Positions 23,425 to 31,855 are shown, numbered from the stretch's first letter. The stretch is 45,849 nucleotides of DNA from Treponema sp. (GCA_017449285.1 JAFSJX010000007.1:1-45849); one strand, 5' to 3'. Made by a program: numbers and translations. Notes: a model not told the origin generated them from the sequence alone.

Positions 23425-24789
23425 CTACTGAATCCTTATCCTCGCCGCGCGTGCGTGTCCTGCAAGCCCTTCCGCGTCGCCCAAAAATCCGCTGGCTTTT
23501 GCGCTGGCGATTGCGCCTTTACTGCCTTCCACGGTGCGCAGGGTCGTAACGGTCTTCAAAAAGACGCGGACGCTCAATCCGCCCGTAAAGCGTGCGCTTC
23601 CGCTGGTGGGCAGGGTGTGGTTCAAGCCAGCGGCATAGTCGCCAAAGACTTCCGCGCTACCGTGTCCGATGAACAGCGAGCCGTAATTATGGACGAGCGC
23701 GGCAATTTTATCGCGTTCTGTGCCAGCGTCCATCGCCAGTTCCAGATGCTCCGGGGCTTTGCGGTTTGCCACTTCCGCCGCCTGCTCCAGCGTGTCGCAG
23801 AGGATAATCCGCCCGCAGTTTGCAATGCTCTGCTCGGCAACGGCTCTCGTAGGCAAAACCGCCAGTTGTTTTTCAATTTCCGCTGCAACGGCGTTTGCAA
23901 GCGCGCGGTCGTTTGTCGCCATCACGGGCTGAGCCACAATGTCGTGTTCTGCCTGAGCCAGCAAGTCGGCGGCGACCCATGCGGGATTTGCAGTTTTGTC
24001 GGCGATGATGAACACTTCGGTGGGGCCCGCAACCATGTCGATTCCCACCGTGCCGTAGACGAGTTTTTTCGCTTCGGCAACGAATTTGTTTCCTGGACCG
24101 ACTATCACATCAACACGCGGAATGGTTTGCGTGCCAAACGCCATTGCGCCGATTGCCTGCGAGCCGCCGCAAGCAAATACTTTAGTCGCGCCGCAGATGT
24201 ATGCCGCCGCCATAATGCCTTCGTCTGCGTAGGGCTTTCCGCCCACAAACGGTTTTCCGCTCACGCCAAGACCCGCCTGTTCTGCGGCGGATTTGTCTGC
24301 GGGATGGACGCGCGGCGGCGTACAAAGCACGATTTCTTTGACTCCGGCGGCGACGGCGGGGGTAATCGTCATCACTACAGTGGAAACGAGCGGAAACCGA
24401 CCCGCAGGAACATACACGCCCGCCCGCTCAACGGGAATATTTTTCTGCCCCGTGAACACGCCAGGCTCTAGTTCGGTTTCAAAATCGTCAAATGATTCAC
24501 GCTGCTTTTTGGCAAACCGAAGCGCAAGGTCGTGGCTGTAAGTAAGCGCGCCGTACAAATCAGGATTATCGCGCTGCATTTTTTCTGCCGCCGCTTTCAG
24601 TTCTTCTTGCGGAATTTCAAGCGTCTTTGGCGCGGATACATCGAATTTTGCGCCGTATTCCGCCAACGCCGCATCCCCGCGATTTTTTACATCATTCAAA
24701 ACATCTTTTACAATATCTATCGAACCGCCAAAATCACGTCCGTCAAAAAATTCTGGCTCGATTTCAGTATAGGGTTGTATCTTAATCAT
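23425..24789 (-). CDS. hisD: Histidinol dehydrogenase
   Basis: A 454-residue enzyme oxidising histidinol to histidine in two NAD-dependent steps. Recognisable motifs are VERAGVYVPAGRFPLVSTV, ICGATKVFACGGSQAIGA, DVIVGPGNKFVAEAKK, GTVGIDMVAGPTEV, LLAQAEHD with the catalytic Glu/His region and APEHLELAM. No other his gene is nearby, so the pathway genes must be dispersed or HisD stands alone. TATAGT is six bases before the ATG (24801 to 24796) without a Shine-Dalgarno. Confidence 0.95.
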   Translation of the reverse strand: MIKIQPYTEIEPEFFDGRDFGGSIDIVKDVLNDVKNRGDAALAEYGAKFDVSAPKTLEIPQEELKAAAEKMQRDNPDLYGALTYSHDLALRFAKKQRESFDDFETELEPGVFTGQKNIPVERAGVYVPAGRFPLVSTVVMTITPAVAAGVKEIVLCTPPRVHPADKSAAEQAGLGVSGKPFVGGKPYADEGIMAAAYICGATKVFACGGSQAIGAMAFGTQTIPRVDVIVGPGNKFVAEAKKLVYGTVGIDMVAGPTEVFIIADKTANPAWVAADLLAQAEHDIVAQPVMATNDRALANAVAAEIEKQLAVLPTRAVAEQSIANCGRIILCDTLEQAAEVANRKAPEHLELAMDAGTERDKIAALVHNYGSLFIGHGSAEVFGDYAAGLNHTLPTSGSARFTGGLSVRVFLKTVTTLRTVEGSKGAIASAKASGFLGDAEGLAGHARAARIRIQ

Positions 24790-24837
24790 ATTCTAACTAT
24801 AGCGAGTTTTTGGGGAAAAGACTAGCGGTCGCTTTTG

Positions 24838-25564
24838 CTACCTCAATTCCACCACACAGCAGAGCGTTCCGTCATCCGTAAAAATTGCCGTAACTGTGCG
24901 GTCGTCTACCACAGTCTGTTTACAGAGCGCAGTGTCGTTTTCGGTGAGCGCGGTTTTGTAGGTGATTCGCACATGCTTGAACGCGGCGTTTGCATACTGC
25001 GACTGGGGAAGCGTTTCCAGCGCAAAGTCAAGGTAGCACAAATTGTGTACATGATTATTAAAGTCAATGTCGCTGCGACGGAGCGGGATTGTTTTTTCCG
25101 CGCTGAATGATTCGGGAACGGTGATTTTTTCCATTTTGTCGCCGCCGAACACGGTTTTGTCTTCTGTTCCGTAGGCAGAAAGCAACGATTCGTCCACTTT
25201 ACAGGGGCGTTTTTTTGCCATGTCGAACAGCACCCATTTTGACTGCGCTTCAGCACACGGTTTTCCGTCGGCAAGCAGAAGCAAGTCACGGGCAATACCG
25301 AATGGAATGGCGGGAGGTTCAATCCATGTCTGCACGGCAAGTTTTTGCCCATAGGCGGGGGTACTCATCAATACGTACTTTCCAGTCGGTCAAAATCCAT
25401 GCGAATCCCGACGCGCTCCCCGCAATCACCGCGTTGCCCGCCTTGTCTGAGTGACGGTTTCCTGCGTTTTCCAGCAGTTTGAGCAATGCCGGCAAGGTTA
25501 GTCTGCCGTTTTTGTCGTAATCTTCAACATACGGGTCAAAATGCGCTTCAAAAATCATAATCAT
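24838..25564 (-). pseudogene. Acyl-ACP thioesterase (FatA-like) with a frameshift
   Basis: The first frame (25564 to about 25365) gives FEAHFDPYVEDYDKNGRLTLP and FAWILTDWKVRIDEYP, a hotdog repeat of the FatA type. The second frame takes up at AYGQKLAVQTWIEPPAIPFG and runs to 24838, with the second-hotdog motif RRSDIDFNNHVHNLCYLD (substrate-specificity Asn/His). The break lies at a run of five G (25357-25361, plus strand); four G would restore EYPAYGQK. Everything else is intact, so this is either a very recent mutation or a sequencing error. The intact enzyme would release fatty acids from acyl carrier protein. Confidence 0.78.
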
Positions 25565-25637
25565 CCTCTTTTTTCAGTGCAACATGTTCGGGTGTATTGG
25601 TGCAGAGCAAATTTTTTGAAAAAACGGCATTTTTATA

Positions 25638-25676
25638 TTTACACTATGTAAATACTATGCTATACTTTTTGTATAG
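25638..25676 (+). promoter_or_regulatory. XRE/PIN operon promoter embedded in two inverted repeats
   Basis: TTTACA (25638-25643) is the -35 and also the left arm of TTTACA-CTA-TGTAAA. TATACT (25661-25666) is the -10, 17 bases later, and lies in CTATAC-TTTTT-GTATAG (25660-25676). A repressor bound at either palindrome would block RNA polymerase, as expected of antitoxin autoregulation. Confidence 0.68.
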
Positions 25677-25698
25677 AAAATAAGGAACAGATTTGCGT

Positions 25699-26265
25699 AT
25701 GAAAGAAATTTTGAAATACCTTCGGCAGACACATTCGTTCAGTCAGGAAGATGTGGCACAGGCAATCGGACTTTCGCGGCAGTCGTACATCAAGTATGAA
25801 AGCGGCGCGGTCGTTCCATCGGATAAAATCGTCACAAAACTGGCGGCGGTGTATGGCGTGGAAAAAGAAGTCATCTACGCAAATAAAATTCCGCAAATCC
25901 CGCTGACGCTGCAACAGGCGGTGCAATATGAAATCCCCGCGCATCTTGGGGAACTCAAAGTTGCGTCGCCCAATACCGCCGCGTTCAGTGGCACACGGTA
26001 CGACACCAACGTGTATGATGTCTATTTTGACGGCAATACATTGCGACTTACGGACGAGTCGGATTCGCATTTTCTCGAAGGGCAACGATTCAAACTCGTG
26101 CCGGTGGATTCAGCAGATGCCGTGGCGCGAAAAAAACGCGCGTGGGAAACGATAGAATCTATCACCGCCCACAAAAAGCCGTACCACAAAGCACCCGATG
26201 ATGACCCCTACTATAAAGAAGCACTTTACGAAGCATTGATGGAGAAATATGATACTCTTAATTGA
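25699..26265 (+). CDS. XRE-family antitoxin-like regulator
   Basis: A 188-residue protein. Residues 1 to about 60 are an HTH (ILKYLRQTHSFSQEDVAQAIGL, then SRQSYIKYESGAVVPSDKIV). The middle (about 70-140) is an unrecognised domain with strands (NVYDVYFDGNTLRL and GQRFKLVPVDS). The C-terminus (ITAHKKPYHKAPDDDPYYKEAL) is acidic and aromatic, of the kind that wraps a toxin. The PIN gene overlaps its end by 17 bases. The pairing and promoter palindromes argue that it is the antitoxin. The start at 25699 is preferred over the upstream TTG at 25693. Confidence 0.83.
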   Translation: MKEILKYLRQTHSFSQEDVAQAIGLSRQSYIKYESGAVVPSDKIVTKLAAVYGVEKEVIYANKIPQIPLTLQQAVQYEIPAHLGELKVASPNTAAFSGTRYDTNVYDVYFDGNTLRLTDESDSHFLEGQRFKLVPVDSADAVARKKRAWETIESITAHKKPYHKAPDDDPYYKEALYEALMEKYDTLN

Positions 26266-26677
26266 TACGAACGTCATTCTTGACGTATTTTTGAACAGAA
26301 CGGCATTTTTAGAGCCGTCAAAGAAGATTCTCAATATGTGCAAAAGCGGAAGCGTACAGGGCGTACTTGCGGCACATTCACTCTCAAATATGTGGTATAT
26401 TCTGCGAAAAGAATACAACGATGAAGAACGGCGGGCGTTATTGTTCTCGCTGTTAGATGTGTTTGATGTCATCGCATTGGATAGGGCAAAACTGGTTTCC
26501 GCATTGGAGCGCGACAATTTTGCTGACTTTGAGGATAGTTTGCAAGACGAATGCGCCACAGAAATTCGAGCGGATTATATTGTCACGCGGAACAAAAAAG
26601 ATTTTAAGCGGTCAAAAGTCCGCGCGCTGTCGCCAGAAGAACTGGTGGAACTGCTATCGCCCCACCCAACCGTATAG
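26249..26677 (+). CDS. PIN-domain ribonuclease toxin (VapC-like)
   Basis: A 142-residue PIN domain. The first acidic motif is LIDTNVILDVF, a helix with SNMWYILRKEY follows, then DNFADFEDSLQDECA with the further acidic residues and DYIVTRNKKDF. These give the expected metal-binding quartet, so it may be an active RNase. It starts inside the end of the XRE gene (17-base overlap), typical of toxin-antitoxin operons, though XRE partners are less usual than AbrB or Phd types. Its RNA target cannot be inferred. Confidence 0.87.
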   Translation: MILLIDTNVILDVFLNRTAFLEPSKKILNMCKSGSVQGVLAAHSLSNMWYILRKEYNDEERRALLFSLLDVFDVIALDRAKLVSALERDNFADFEDSLQDECATEIRADYIVTRNKKDFKRSKVRALSPEELVELLSPHPTV

Positions 26678-26717
26678 CGTGGCGCGAAAAACTGTGCTAC
26701 AATGCAGAGGAGTTTGT

Positions 26718-27092
26718 ATGGACTTAAAAGAAATCATGCAGCAACAGGTGTTTGCCGTTGCTGGCGACACGCTTAGAGAAGAAAAATACGCTTACAAAAT
26801 CAAGCAGGGATTGCTTGAACACGGCTACACGGTGCATGCGGTGGGAAAGGAACTGGCAAGTTTCAACGACATTACAAGCGACATAGACATCATCGACCTG
26901 TGCATCAATCCCGTGCGCGGGCTGGCGTTGCTCCGCGAATGTAAAAAGCCGTTCAAATGCATCGTGATTCAGCCGGGCGCAGAGAGTGACGAACTTTTGG
27001 CGTACCTGAACGAAAAGCGATTGCCGTATATGCAGGGCTGTGTGCTGGTAGGCTTAAGCCTGTACGCCAAAGACAAGCCGAAGAAAGCGTAG
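26718..27092 (+). CDS. CoA-binding-domain protein (YccU type)
   Basis: A 124-residue Rossmann-like protein: EEKYAYKIKQGLLEHGYTVHAVGKE, then DIIDLCINPVRGLALLREC and IVIQPGAESDELLAYL. This is the small stand-alone CoA-binding family (YccU-like), whose ligand and role are not firmly known. AGAGGA precedes ATG 26718. It follows the PIN gene by 40 bases and may share its transcript, but functionally looks unrelated. Confidence 0.82.
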   Translation: MDLKEIMQQQVFAVAGDTLREEKYAYKIKQGLLEHGYTVHAVGKELASFNDITSDIDIIDLCINPVRGLALLRECKKPFKCIVIQPGAESDELLAYLNEKRLPYMQGCVLVGLSLYAKDKPKKA

Positions 27093-27119
27093 GCGGTACA
27101 AAAAGGAAGAAGGACAACG

Positions 27120-27599
27120 ATGACCGTCAGGCACTATGAAGAAACTGACCTTCCGCAGATGATTGCGATTTGGAACGAAGTCGTGGAAGAAGGAATCGCA
27201 TTTCCGCAGGAAGAACTGTTGACCGAAACGGCGGGTGCGGAATTTTTCGCCGCGCAGACTCTTTCGGCAGTGGCAGAGGAAAACGGCACGGTGTACGGCT
27301 TGTACATTCTGCACCCGAACAATGTGGGTCGTTGCGGACACATCTGCAACGCAAGTTACGCAGTCAGTTCACAATCGCGCGGCAAGCACATTGGCGAACT
27401 TTTGGTAAAAGATTGCCTTGTGCAAGCAAAAAAATGCGGCTTTGGCGTACTACAATTTAACGCCGTGGTGGAAAGCAACACGCACGCACGGCATTTGTAT
27501 GAGCGGCTCGGCTTTGTGCAACTGGGTACGATTCCGCGCGGCTTCCGCATGAAAGACGGGCATTTTGAAAATATCTGCCCGTATTATCATGTGCTGTAG
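27120..27599 (+). CDS. GNAT-family N-acetyltransferase
   Basis: A 159-residue acetyltransferase. The acetyl-CoA motif A is ASYAVSSQSRGKHIGELLV (R-G-K-x-I-G pattern), followed by QFNAVVESNTHARHLYERLGFVQLGTIP, the conserved C-terminal helix and strand. This resembles phosphinothricin-acetyltransferase-like members. The acceptor is unknown. GAAGAAGGA precedes the ATG. Confidence 0.9.
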   Translation: MTVRHYEETDLPQMIAIWNEVVEEGIAFPQEELLTETAGAEFFAAQTLSAVAEENGTVYGLYILHPNNVGRCGHICNASYAVSSQSRGKHIGELLVKDCLVQAKKCGFGVLQFNAVVESNTHARHLYERLGFVQLGTIPRGFRMKDGHFENICPYYHVL

Positions 27600-27679
27600 A
27601 CGAATGATTTAACCTCAAACATATTTGATGGTATCACCATTGCCGCGCGTAAAGCAATTTTTCTCTCGCCGATTAAAAA

Positions 27680-28366
27680 TTAATTGAGCATAAATGCAAG
27701 ACCGCCGCTTATCTGTAAAGCGCGTGGGGTAAATAATTCTGTATTATCCACGATAAGCGAGTTGAACCCTAAATTATACCGCCCGTCCACCACCAATCCC
27801 ACCGAGCCGAAACGGAGCGTCATACTGCCACCAAACACCGCACCAAAAAGCGCCGTATTATTGATGGTCGCTTCCAACCAGCCGCCAGCCTCTCCCACTG
27901 GTTTTGCGATGTACAAGCCCACCATTGGTGTCAAGATAAAATTTTTTGTCTGCACGATGTCGAACGTAAGCATAAGCGGCATATTGAGCGTGTGGAATGT
28001 TGTTTTTTCTTTAGTGCTGTAGGTAGTTCCAGTGTTGTATTCTTCTACGCTAAATTCCAGACCCACAGAATTATACGTATAGCCAAATTCAATCTGCGCA
28101 CCAAACCGTTTGCCCAACGGAATTTTCGCAAACAGAGCAAAACCGCCCCCATTCATATCACTGCTGGTAGTATTCACATCGTGGGAATATTGATTAGAAG
28201 GAAAAATGTCCTGCGATGAGTCATACCACAACTCCCATAATTGTTTTTCGATTGATGCCCCGCTACTTTGGTATATTCCACGTACACCCATCATCAAAGC
28301 CGGCTGTGCGCTTACGGCAATCACGGCAAAAAAAATCGTTGCTACCAAAGCAATTATCTTCTTCAT
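27680..28366 (-). CDS. Outer-membrane beta-barrel protein
   Basis: A 228-residue protein: signal peptide (MKKIIALVATIFFAVIAVSA, cleavage before QPA), then alternating strands such as GVRGIYQSSG, FGYTYNSVGLEFSVEEY and VGGSMTLRF-like repeats typical of an eight- to ten-stranded barrel. The start at 28366 follows AAGGAG. It is the last gene after the CsgG/lipoprotein operon, 46 bases beyond GNA1162, but has its own TATAAT and a hairpin between promoter and RBS. It may be the outer-membrane partner of those lipoproteins, but that is inference. Confidence 0.78.
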   Translation of the reverse strand: MKKIIALVATIFFAVIAVSAQPALMMGVRGIYQSSGASIEKQLWELWYDSSQDIFPSNQYSHDVNTTSSDMNGGGFALFAKIPLGKRFGAQIEFGYTYNSVGLEFSVEEYNTGTTYSTKEKTTFHTLNMPLMLTFDIVQTKNFILTPMVGLYIAKPVGEAGGWLEATINNTALFGAVFGGSMTLRFGSVGLVVDGRYNLGFNSLIVDNTELFTPRALQISGGLAFMLN

Positions 28367-28380
28367 ATAAAAATCTCCTT

Positions 28381-28411
28381 GGGGCAAAAATGACTGCCCC
28401 GCGCCATTATA
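28381..28411 (-). promoter_or_regulatory. Promoter and leader hairpin of the barrel gene
   Basis: On the minus strand TATAAT (28411 to 28406) is followed by a perfect inverted repeat GGGGCA/TGCCCC (28400-28395, 28386-28381) and then directly by AAGGAG and the ATG at 28366. The hairpin would lie at or near the 5' end of the message, abutting the ribosome site. Confidence 0.55.
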
Positions 28412-28412
28412 G

Positions 28413-29123
28413 TTAATACGGCAACTGGTTCAGATTGGCGCTGAACTTTGCGTTTTCTGCGCCCGCTTCCTCTGTGCCGTCCACGGTGAATTTTGCCGCG
28501 TTGTATTTTCCTGCGGGCAGGTCACCCGAAAGCGTCGTATAATTACACGCACGGGCGACACGCACATAGTCCGTCAAAGCCGTCTGCGCGACAGTCATTG
28601 CCGCTTGAAGTGCAAGGGCAAAGAGTCCGCTTCCGCTTGACTGCGCCTGTGTGTTGCAGGTGAATGTGCTTTCGCGGTGATACACAGTCTCGCCGGTCGC
28701 TGTGGAACGAAGCGCGTAGTCGATACCTACGACAACACGTGCCGGCATAACGTGTTTTTCCCATTTGGTAATCGTAGTGAACAAAAGCAAATCCGCGCCA
28801 AAGGTTGAGCCAAATTTGGAGATGTCGCCGTTCACGAACATTTCCGCGTCATAGGCACTTTCTGTCTGCAACGTCTCCATAGCAAGCAGCGACGGATAGA
28901 CGTAATAACCCGCGTCCGCAAGCGTCTGGTTCAGCGTGTAGTAAAAATAGTCCTTCGCGTCCACGTTTGACGTTGTGTTAATCGGCGGCATGACCAGAAT
29001 TGAAACTGGCGGTTTTTCGCCGTACATTCCGCTGTAAACATCTGACTTGATTCCCCTCGTTGTTCCGCAGGAGGCGAACAGCAGTGCAAGCAACGCCGCG
29101 CCCAAAACATACCGTTTTTTCAT
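28413..29123 (-). CDS. GNA1162-family (DUF799) lipoprotein
   Basis: A 236-residue lipoprotein (FASC, lipidated Cys19). ILVMPPINTTSNVDAKDYFYYTLNQTLADAGYYVYPSLL is the family signature. The fold of this family is close to the nucleotide/sugar-binding-like TolB N-terminal type. In Neisseria the homologue is encoded beside a CsgG-like and a DUF4810 protein, the same trio as here. ATG overlaps the stop of the DUF4810 gene (ATGA) with AGGAGG upstream. The trio's function is not established. Confidence 0.88.
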   Translation of the reverse strand: MKKRYVLGAALLALLFASCGTTRGIKSDVYSGMYGEKPPVSILVMPPINTTSNVDAKDYFYYTLNQTLADAGYYVYPSLLAMETLQTESAYDAEMFVNGDISKFGSTFGADLLLFTTITKWEKHVMPARVVVGIDYALRSTATGETVYHRESTFTCNTQAQSSGSGLFALALQAAMTVAQTALTDYVRVARACNYTTLSGDLPAGKYNAAKFTVDGTEEAGAENAKFSANLNQLPY

Positions 29124-29476
29124 CGTTCAATCCTCCTTAAAATGCTGTCGATAAATGCGGCTGATTCGGGATACAGTTCTTTCTCTTTTAAAAGCAACGC
29201 CTTTCCCTCGTCAATTTTGCCGCCTTTTACCAACATATAACCGTAATCCGCGCACACCCCCGGCGGAACGGTCTGACGAAGCGTATCTGCCTGTCCGTCC
29301 ACAATCTTTTGGTAGACTTCGAGCAGTTTTGCATTTGATTCGTCATCTCCCGCCTTAACATACTCATAGGTGGTGTTTGTGTAACCGTACCAGTTGTACA
29401 TGACCGGCGTACTTCCGCACGATGCCAGAATCACCGCACTGGCGGCAATCAAAGCCCAAAAAACTGATTTCCTCAT
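29120..29476 (-). CDS. DUF4810 lipoprotein
   Basis: A 118-residue lipoprotein: LASC lipobox, then MYNWYGYTNTTYEYVKAG, a DUF4810 hallmark, and a TPR-like helix pair GVCADYGYMLVKGGKIDEGKALLLKEKELYPES. Probably periplasm-facing on the outer membrane and a structural partner of CsgG and GNA1162. It overlaps both neighbours by four bases (ATGA). Confidence 0.88.
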   Translation of the reverse strand: MRKSVFWALIAASAVILASCGSTPVMYNWYGYTNTTYEYVKAGDDESNAKLLEVYQKIVDGQADTLRQTVPPGVCADYGYMLVKGGKIDEGKALLLKEKELYPESAAFIDSILRRIER

Positions 29477-29826
29477 GGAACCTCCACGATTTTCACTTGG
29501 TTTGCCGAAGCAAAAATCTTCTTCTTTGTGATGACCGCGCCGCCGTACCGCACTTCGATGTCGTGCGCGCCGACCGCAATCTTGTAACTGTGTTCATTTT
29601 TTACTGCGCGTTGATGGCTGTCGTTCACTTTCGCTTCAAACGAGTCTTTGCCGTCAAGCACGACCGTCACTTTGTCGTATTGCCACGGGTCGCCCGCGAT
29701 TTGCAGATACGCCACATTTTCCGACCCAGCCGAAGTGGTACGCACGCTTCCGCAGCCGATGACTGTTGACCAGATAAGCGCACACGCCGCAAGCGCAATC
29801 CATACTGATTTCTGCCAGTGTTTCAT
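29473..29826 (-). CDS. Small lipoprotein of the CsgG operon
   Basis: A 117-residue protein with a signal peptide and GC at the lipobox (TVIGC). The mature part is a single beta-sandwich-like domain (YDKVTVVLDGKDSFEAKVND, then HDIEVRYGGAVITKKK), reminiscent of PEGA-type domains. It starts after AGGAGG, ten bases beyond csgG, and overlaps DUF4810 by four bases. This fourth gene is not part of the trio I know from Neisseria. Confidence 0.75.
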   Translation of the reverse strand: MKHWQKSVWIALAACALIWSTVIGCGSVRTTSAGSENVAYLQIAGDPWQYDKVTVVLDGKDSFEAKVNDSHQRAVKNEHSYKIAVGAHDIEVRYGGAVITKKKIFASANQVKIVEVP

Positions 29827-29835
29827 TCCAGCCTC

Positions 29836-30777
29836 CTACTGCTTGATTTCTTGAATCAGATACGAAGTGAGCGCATTTCTGTCTACCGTGCCGTTCAAAT
29901 CCACAATGGCATATTCGTTGTTCTTGTCCTCGCCGCCGGTCATCAGCACCGTTACCGTACCCACTTGCGTACCAGGAAGTTCCATCATCATGCCGGTCTG
30001 CGGATTTTTCACCTGCTTTCCACGTTTCATCACGGCAAAGGTGTCGCCCTGTTTGATTCCCTGCGTCTTTCCACCAGAGATGATGACCGCATCATCGTCA
30101 TACGAAAGAAAATAGGATTTCCACGGACGATCCATGCAGTTGTTGATGATGTTTTCCACCAACTGGGAAATCGCCGCATCAATCGCCTTGTCGCTCAGTG
30201 TCGCGTCAAAACCAGCCTGTCCGCCAAGCCCGAATGTCGTGGACGATTCCGTTTCTGCCGTGCCGTTCGCTTCTTCCGAATAGATAATCTGCCCCGTGGA
30301 AATATCGACCAAACGAATGCTCACGCCCGCTTCCACCGTCTGCCGCTTGGTGCGCGAAACAACGCCCTGCTCACCCGTGTTCTTGCGTCCGTACTTGGTG
30401 AGCGAACCGATAATCAGGTAGTCCGCGCCCAAGGTCTGCGCGCTTATTCCCGTCAGCTGCCGTTCCGCGTTGATTGCGTCAAGGTCAGACCGCTCCAAAA
30501 GAATAAATTTCTCCGTCGATGCCAGTTTTGCAGAAAGAATGTCTACCGTCTGCTTTCCAAGCGGGTCATTTTCCTTGTCGTAGAACGCGCCTTTTGCATA
30601 GGTCGTCTCGTTGGAAAACCGCGCGATTGCCACCTTGCGCTTTAATCCCGTATACGATGCGGCGGGATTTACCGCCCTTGACGATGGCGTACTTTCTGCC
30701 ACCATGTCTGGATTTGATGAGACACAGCCGACAAACAGCGCGGTAACGCACAAAAGCGGCACAAGTGTACGAATCAT
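29836..30777 (-). CDS. CsgG/HfaB-family outer-membrane lipoprotein
   Basis: A 313-residue lipoprotein (FVGC). The CsgG domain includes KVAIARFSNETTYAKGAFYD, QTVDILSAKLASTEKFILLER, GADYLIIGSLTKYGRK, and AGVSIRLVDISTGQIIYSEEANG. The C-terminus (about 225-313) is an added domain with ISGGKTQGIKQGDTFAVMKRG, SH3-like as in other CsgG-LpoB relatives. CsgG proteins form secretion pores or assemble envelope complexes; no curli subunit gene is nearby. The start at 30777 follows GAGGAGG. It is first in the four-gene operon. Confidence 0.88.
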   Translation of the reverse strand: MIRTLVPLLCVTALFVGCVSSNPDMVAESTPSSRAVNPAASYTGLKRKVAIARFSNETTYAKGAFYDKENDPLGKQTVDILSAKLASTEKFILLERSDLDAINAERQLTGISAQTLGADYLIIGSLTKYGRKNTGEQGVVSRTKRQTVEAGVSIRLVDISTGQIIYSEEANGTAETESSTTFGLGGQAGFDATLSDKAIDAAISQLVENIINNCMDRPWKSYFLSYDDDAVIISGGKTQGIKQGDTFAVMKRGKQVKNPQTGMMMELPGTQVGTVTVLMTGGEDKNNEYAIVDLNGTVDRNALTSYLIQEIKQ

Positions 30778-30825
30778 ATCCTGCCTCCTCAAAAAATATA
30801 TGTGAACTATAGAAATTCACCGCAC

Positions 30826-31413
30826 TCAATAGGTGAACACGGCACTTACGCGCGGAACGATACGATACCTGCCGTCAATGTCGCTTTCAAATCCACCGAT
30901 GTCCGCGCTCATCGCGGGAAGAATTTTGTAGATGCCAATGTTTCCGCTGATTCCCCAGTTCCTGTTGAACCGATACAAAGCCGTCATGTCGCCGCCCAGC
31001 AAAAGCCAATTCGTGCTGACCGAAACCGTTTTTACGTCGCACCCAAAATGTCCGATGCCGAACGCAACCGTTGCCCCGCAGACAAAGCGCGTTGTCCGCA
31101 CGAACGAATATCCCACGCCTGCCGTCAGGTCAAAGTCAAATCCCGTGTCTGAATCCGTGCCGTTCGCCTCTCCTGAACCAAAGCCAAGGTCAGTGTTCAG
31201 CCGGAACGTCAGCCCGTTAGTCATATTGATGAATGTCGCGCCAAAGTTTACCGCATACGCCACTTCGGAAAACTCAAAGTCATCTTTCGTCGTAACTTTC
31301 GCAATCGGCACACCAAAACCTAGATTTATGGGCGTAAGCCACTGCTCCCCGAACGCACCTGCCGCAGTCAGCACAAGCACACATAGCAATGCCATCATGT
31401 TTCGTGATTTCAT
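30826..31413 (-). CDS. Outer-membrane beta-barrel protein (treponemal short type)
   Basis: A 195-residue barrel protein: signal peptide ending GAFG, then strands such as INLGFGVPIAKVTTKDDFEFSEV and AGVGYSFVRTTRFVCGATVAFG, closing with the aromatic C-terminus VFTY. It resembles the broken gene at 21346-21776 (GxGVPI and related strands), suggesting paralogues. The start at 31413 has GGAGGGAT. It ends 49 bases before csgG, so they may share transcripts. Confidence 0.78.
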   Translation of the reverse strand: MKSRNMMALLCVLVLTAAGAFGEQWLTPINLGFGVPIAKVTTKDDFEFSEVAYAVNFGATFINMTNGLTFRLNTDLGFGSGEANGTDSDTGFDFDLTAGVGYSFVRTTRFVCGATVAFGIGHFGCDVKTVSVSTNWLLLGGDMTALYRFNRNWGISGNIGIYKILPAMSADIGGFESDIDGRYRIVPRVSAVFTY

Positions 31414-31469
31414 GCATCCCTCCAAGTATATGTAAATCCGAAGTAATTTAATACGGATTTCCGTTATAT

Positions 31470-31497
31470 ATTATACGGGAATTCTTGTTTCTTGCAA
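31470..31497 (-). promoter_or_regulatory. Promoter of the short barrel gene and perhaps the CsgG operon
   Basis: TTGCAA (31497 to 31492), 16 bases, then TATAAT (31475 to 31470) on the minus strand. This gives a 5' leader of about 50 bases ending in GGAGGGAT. Confidence 0.65.
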
Positions 31498-31543
31498 CGG
31501 AATTTTGAAGTAAAAATGACGTATTTAAGAACTATTTTTGTTT

Positions 31544-31849
31544 ATGGATGTTTTAGAGAAGATACGGTCATTAAAACTTGAGCGTGGCTGGTCAGAATAC
31601 CAACTCGCAGAAAAAGCGGGCATTACGCAGTCCACTATTTCAACATGGTTCAGGACGAAAAATCTCCCCACCATTCCGTCGCTAAAAAAAATCTGCGATG
31701 CGTTTAATATTTCGCTTGCGCAATTCTTTTTTGAAGACGGCGACACACAAACCGTGCTGACCGAAAAGCAGACCAAACTGATTCATCATTTTAACCGCCT
31801 GACCGAAACGCAACAGGATGATTTGATACGCTTTTTGGCGGACTTGTGA
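31544..31849 (+). CDS. Small XRE-family regulator
   Basis: A 101-residue protein. The HTH (IRSLKLERGWSEYQLAEKAG, then ITQSTISTWFRTKNLPTIPSLKKICDAFN) is complete. The remainder (FFEDGDTQTVLTEKQTKLIHHFNRLTETQQDDLIRFLADL) is a helical tail. TATTTT is five bases before ATG 31544 and there is no Shine-Dalgarno, so the message is probably leaderless. The adjacent broken DUF4160/DUF2442 pair starts about 40 bases later; whether this regulator controls it is unknown. Confidence 0.87.
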   Translation: MDVLEKIRSLKLERGWSEYQLAEKAGITQSTISTWFRTKNLPTIPSLKKICDAFNISLAQFFFEDGDTQTVLTEKQTKLIHHFNRLTETQQDDLIRFLADL

Positions 31850-31855
31850 TTTTGT

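Noticed and set aside
23425..24471. Long plus-strand open frame opposite hisD
   Set aside because: It is a shadow of hisD; its Cys/His/Arg-rich composition is typical of the antisense frame of a GC-rich gene.
25357..25361. Phase-variable homopolymer tract in the thioesterase gene
   Set aside because: Five G residues is too short for ordinary slipped-strand phase variation; recent mutation or sequencing error is more likely.
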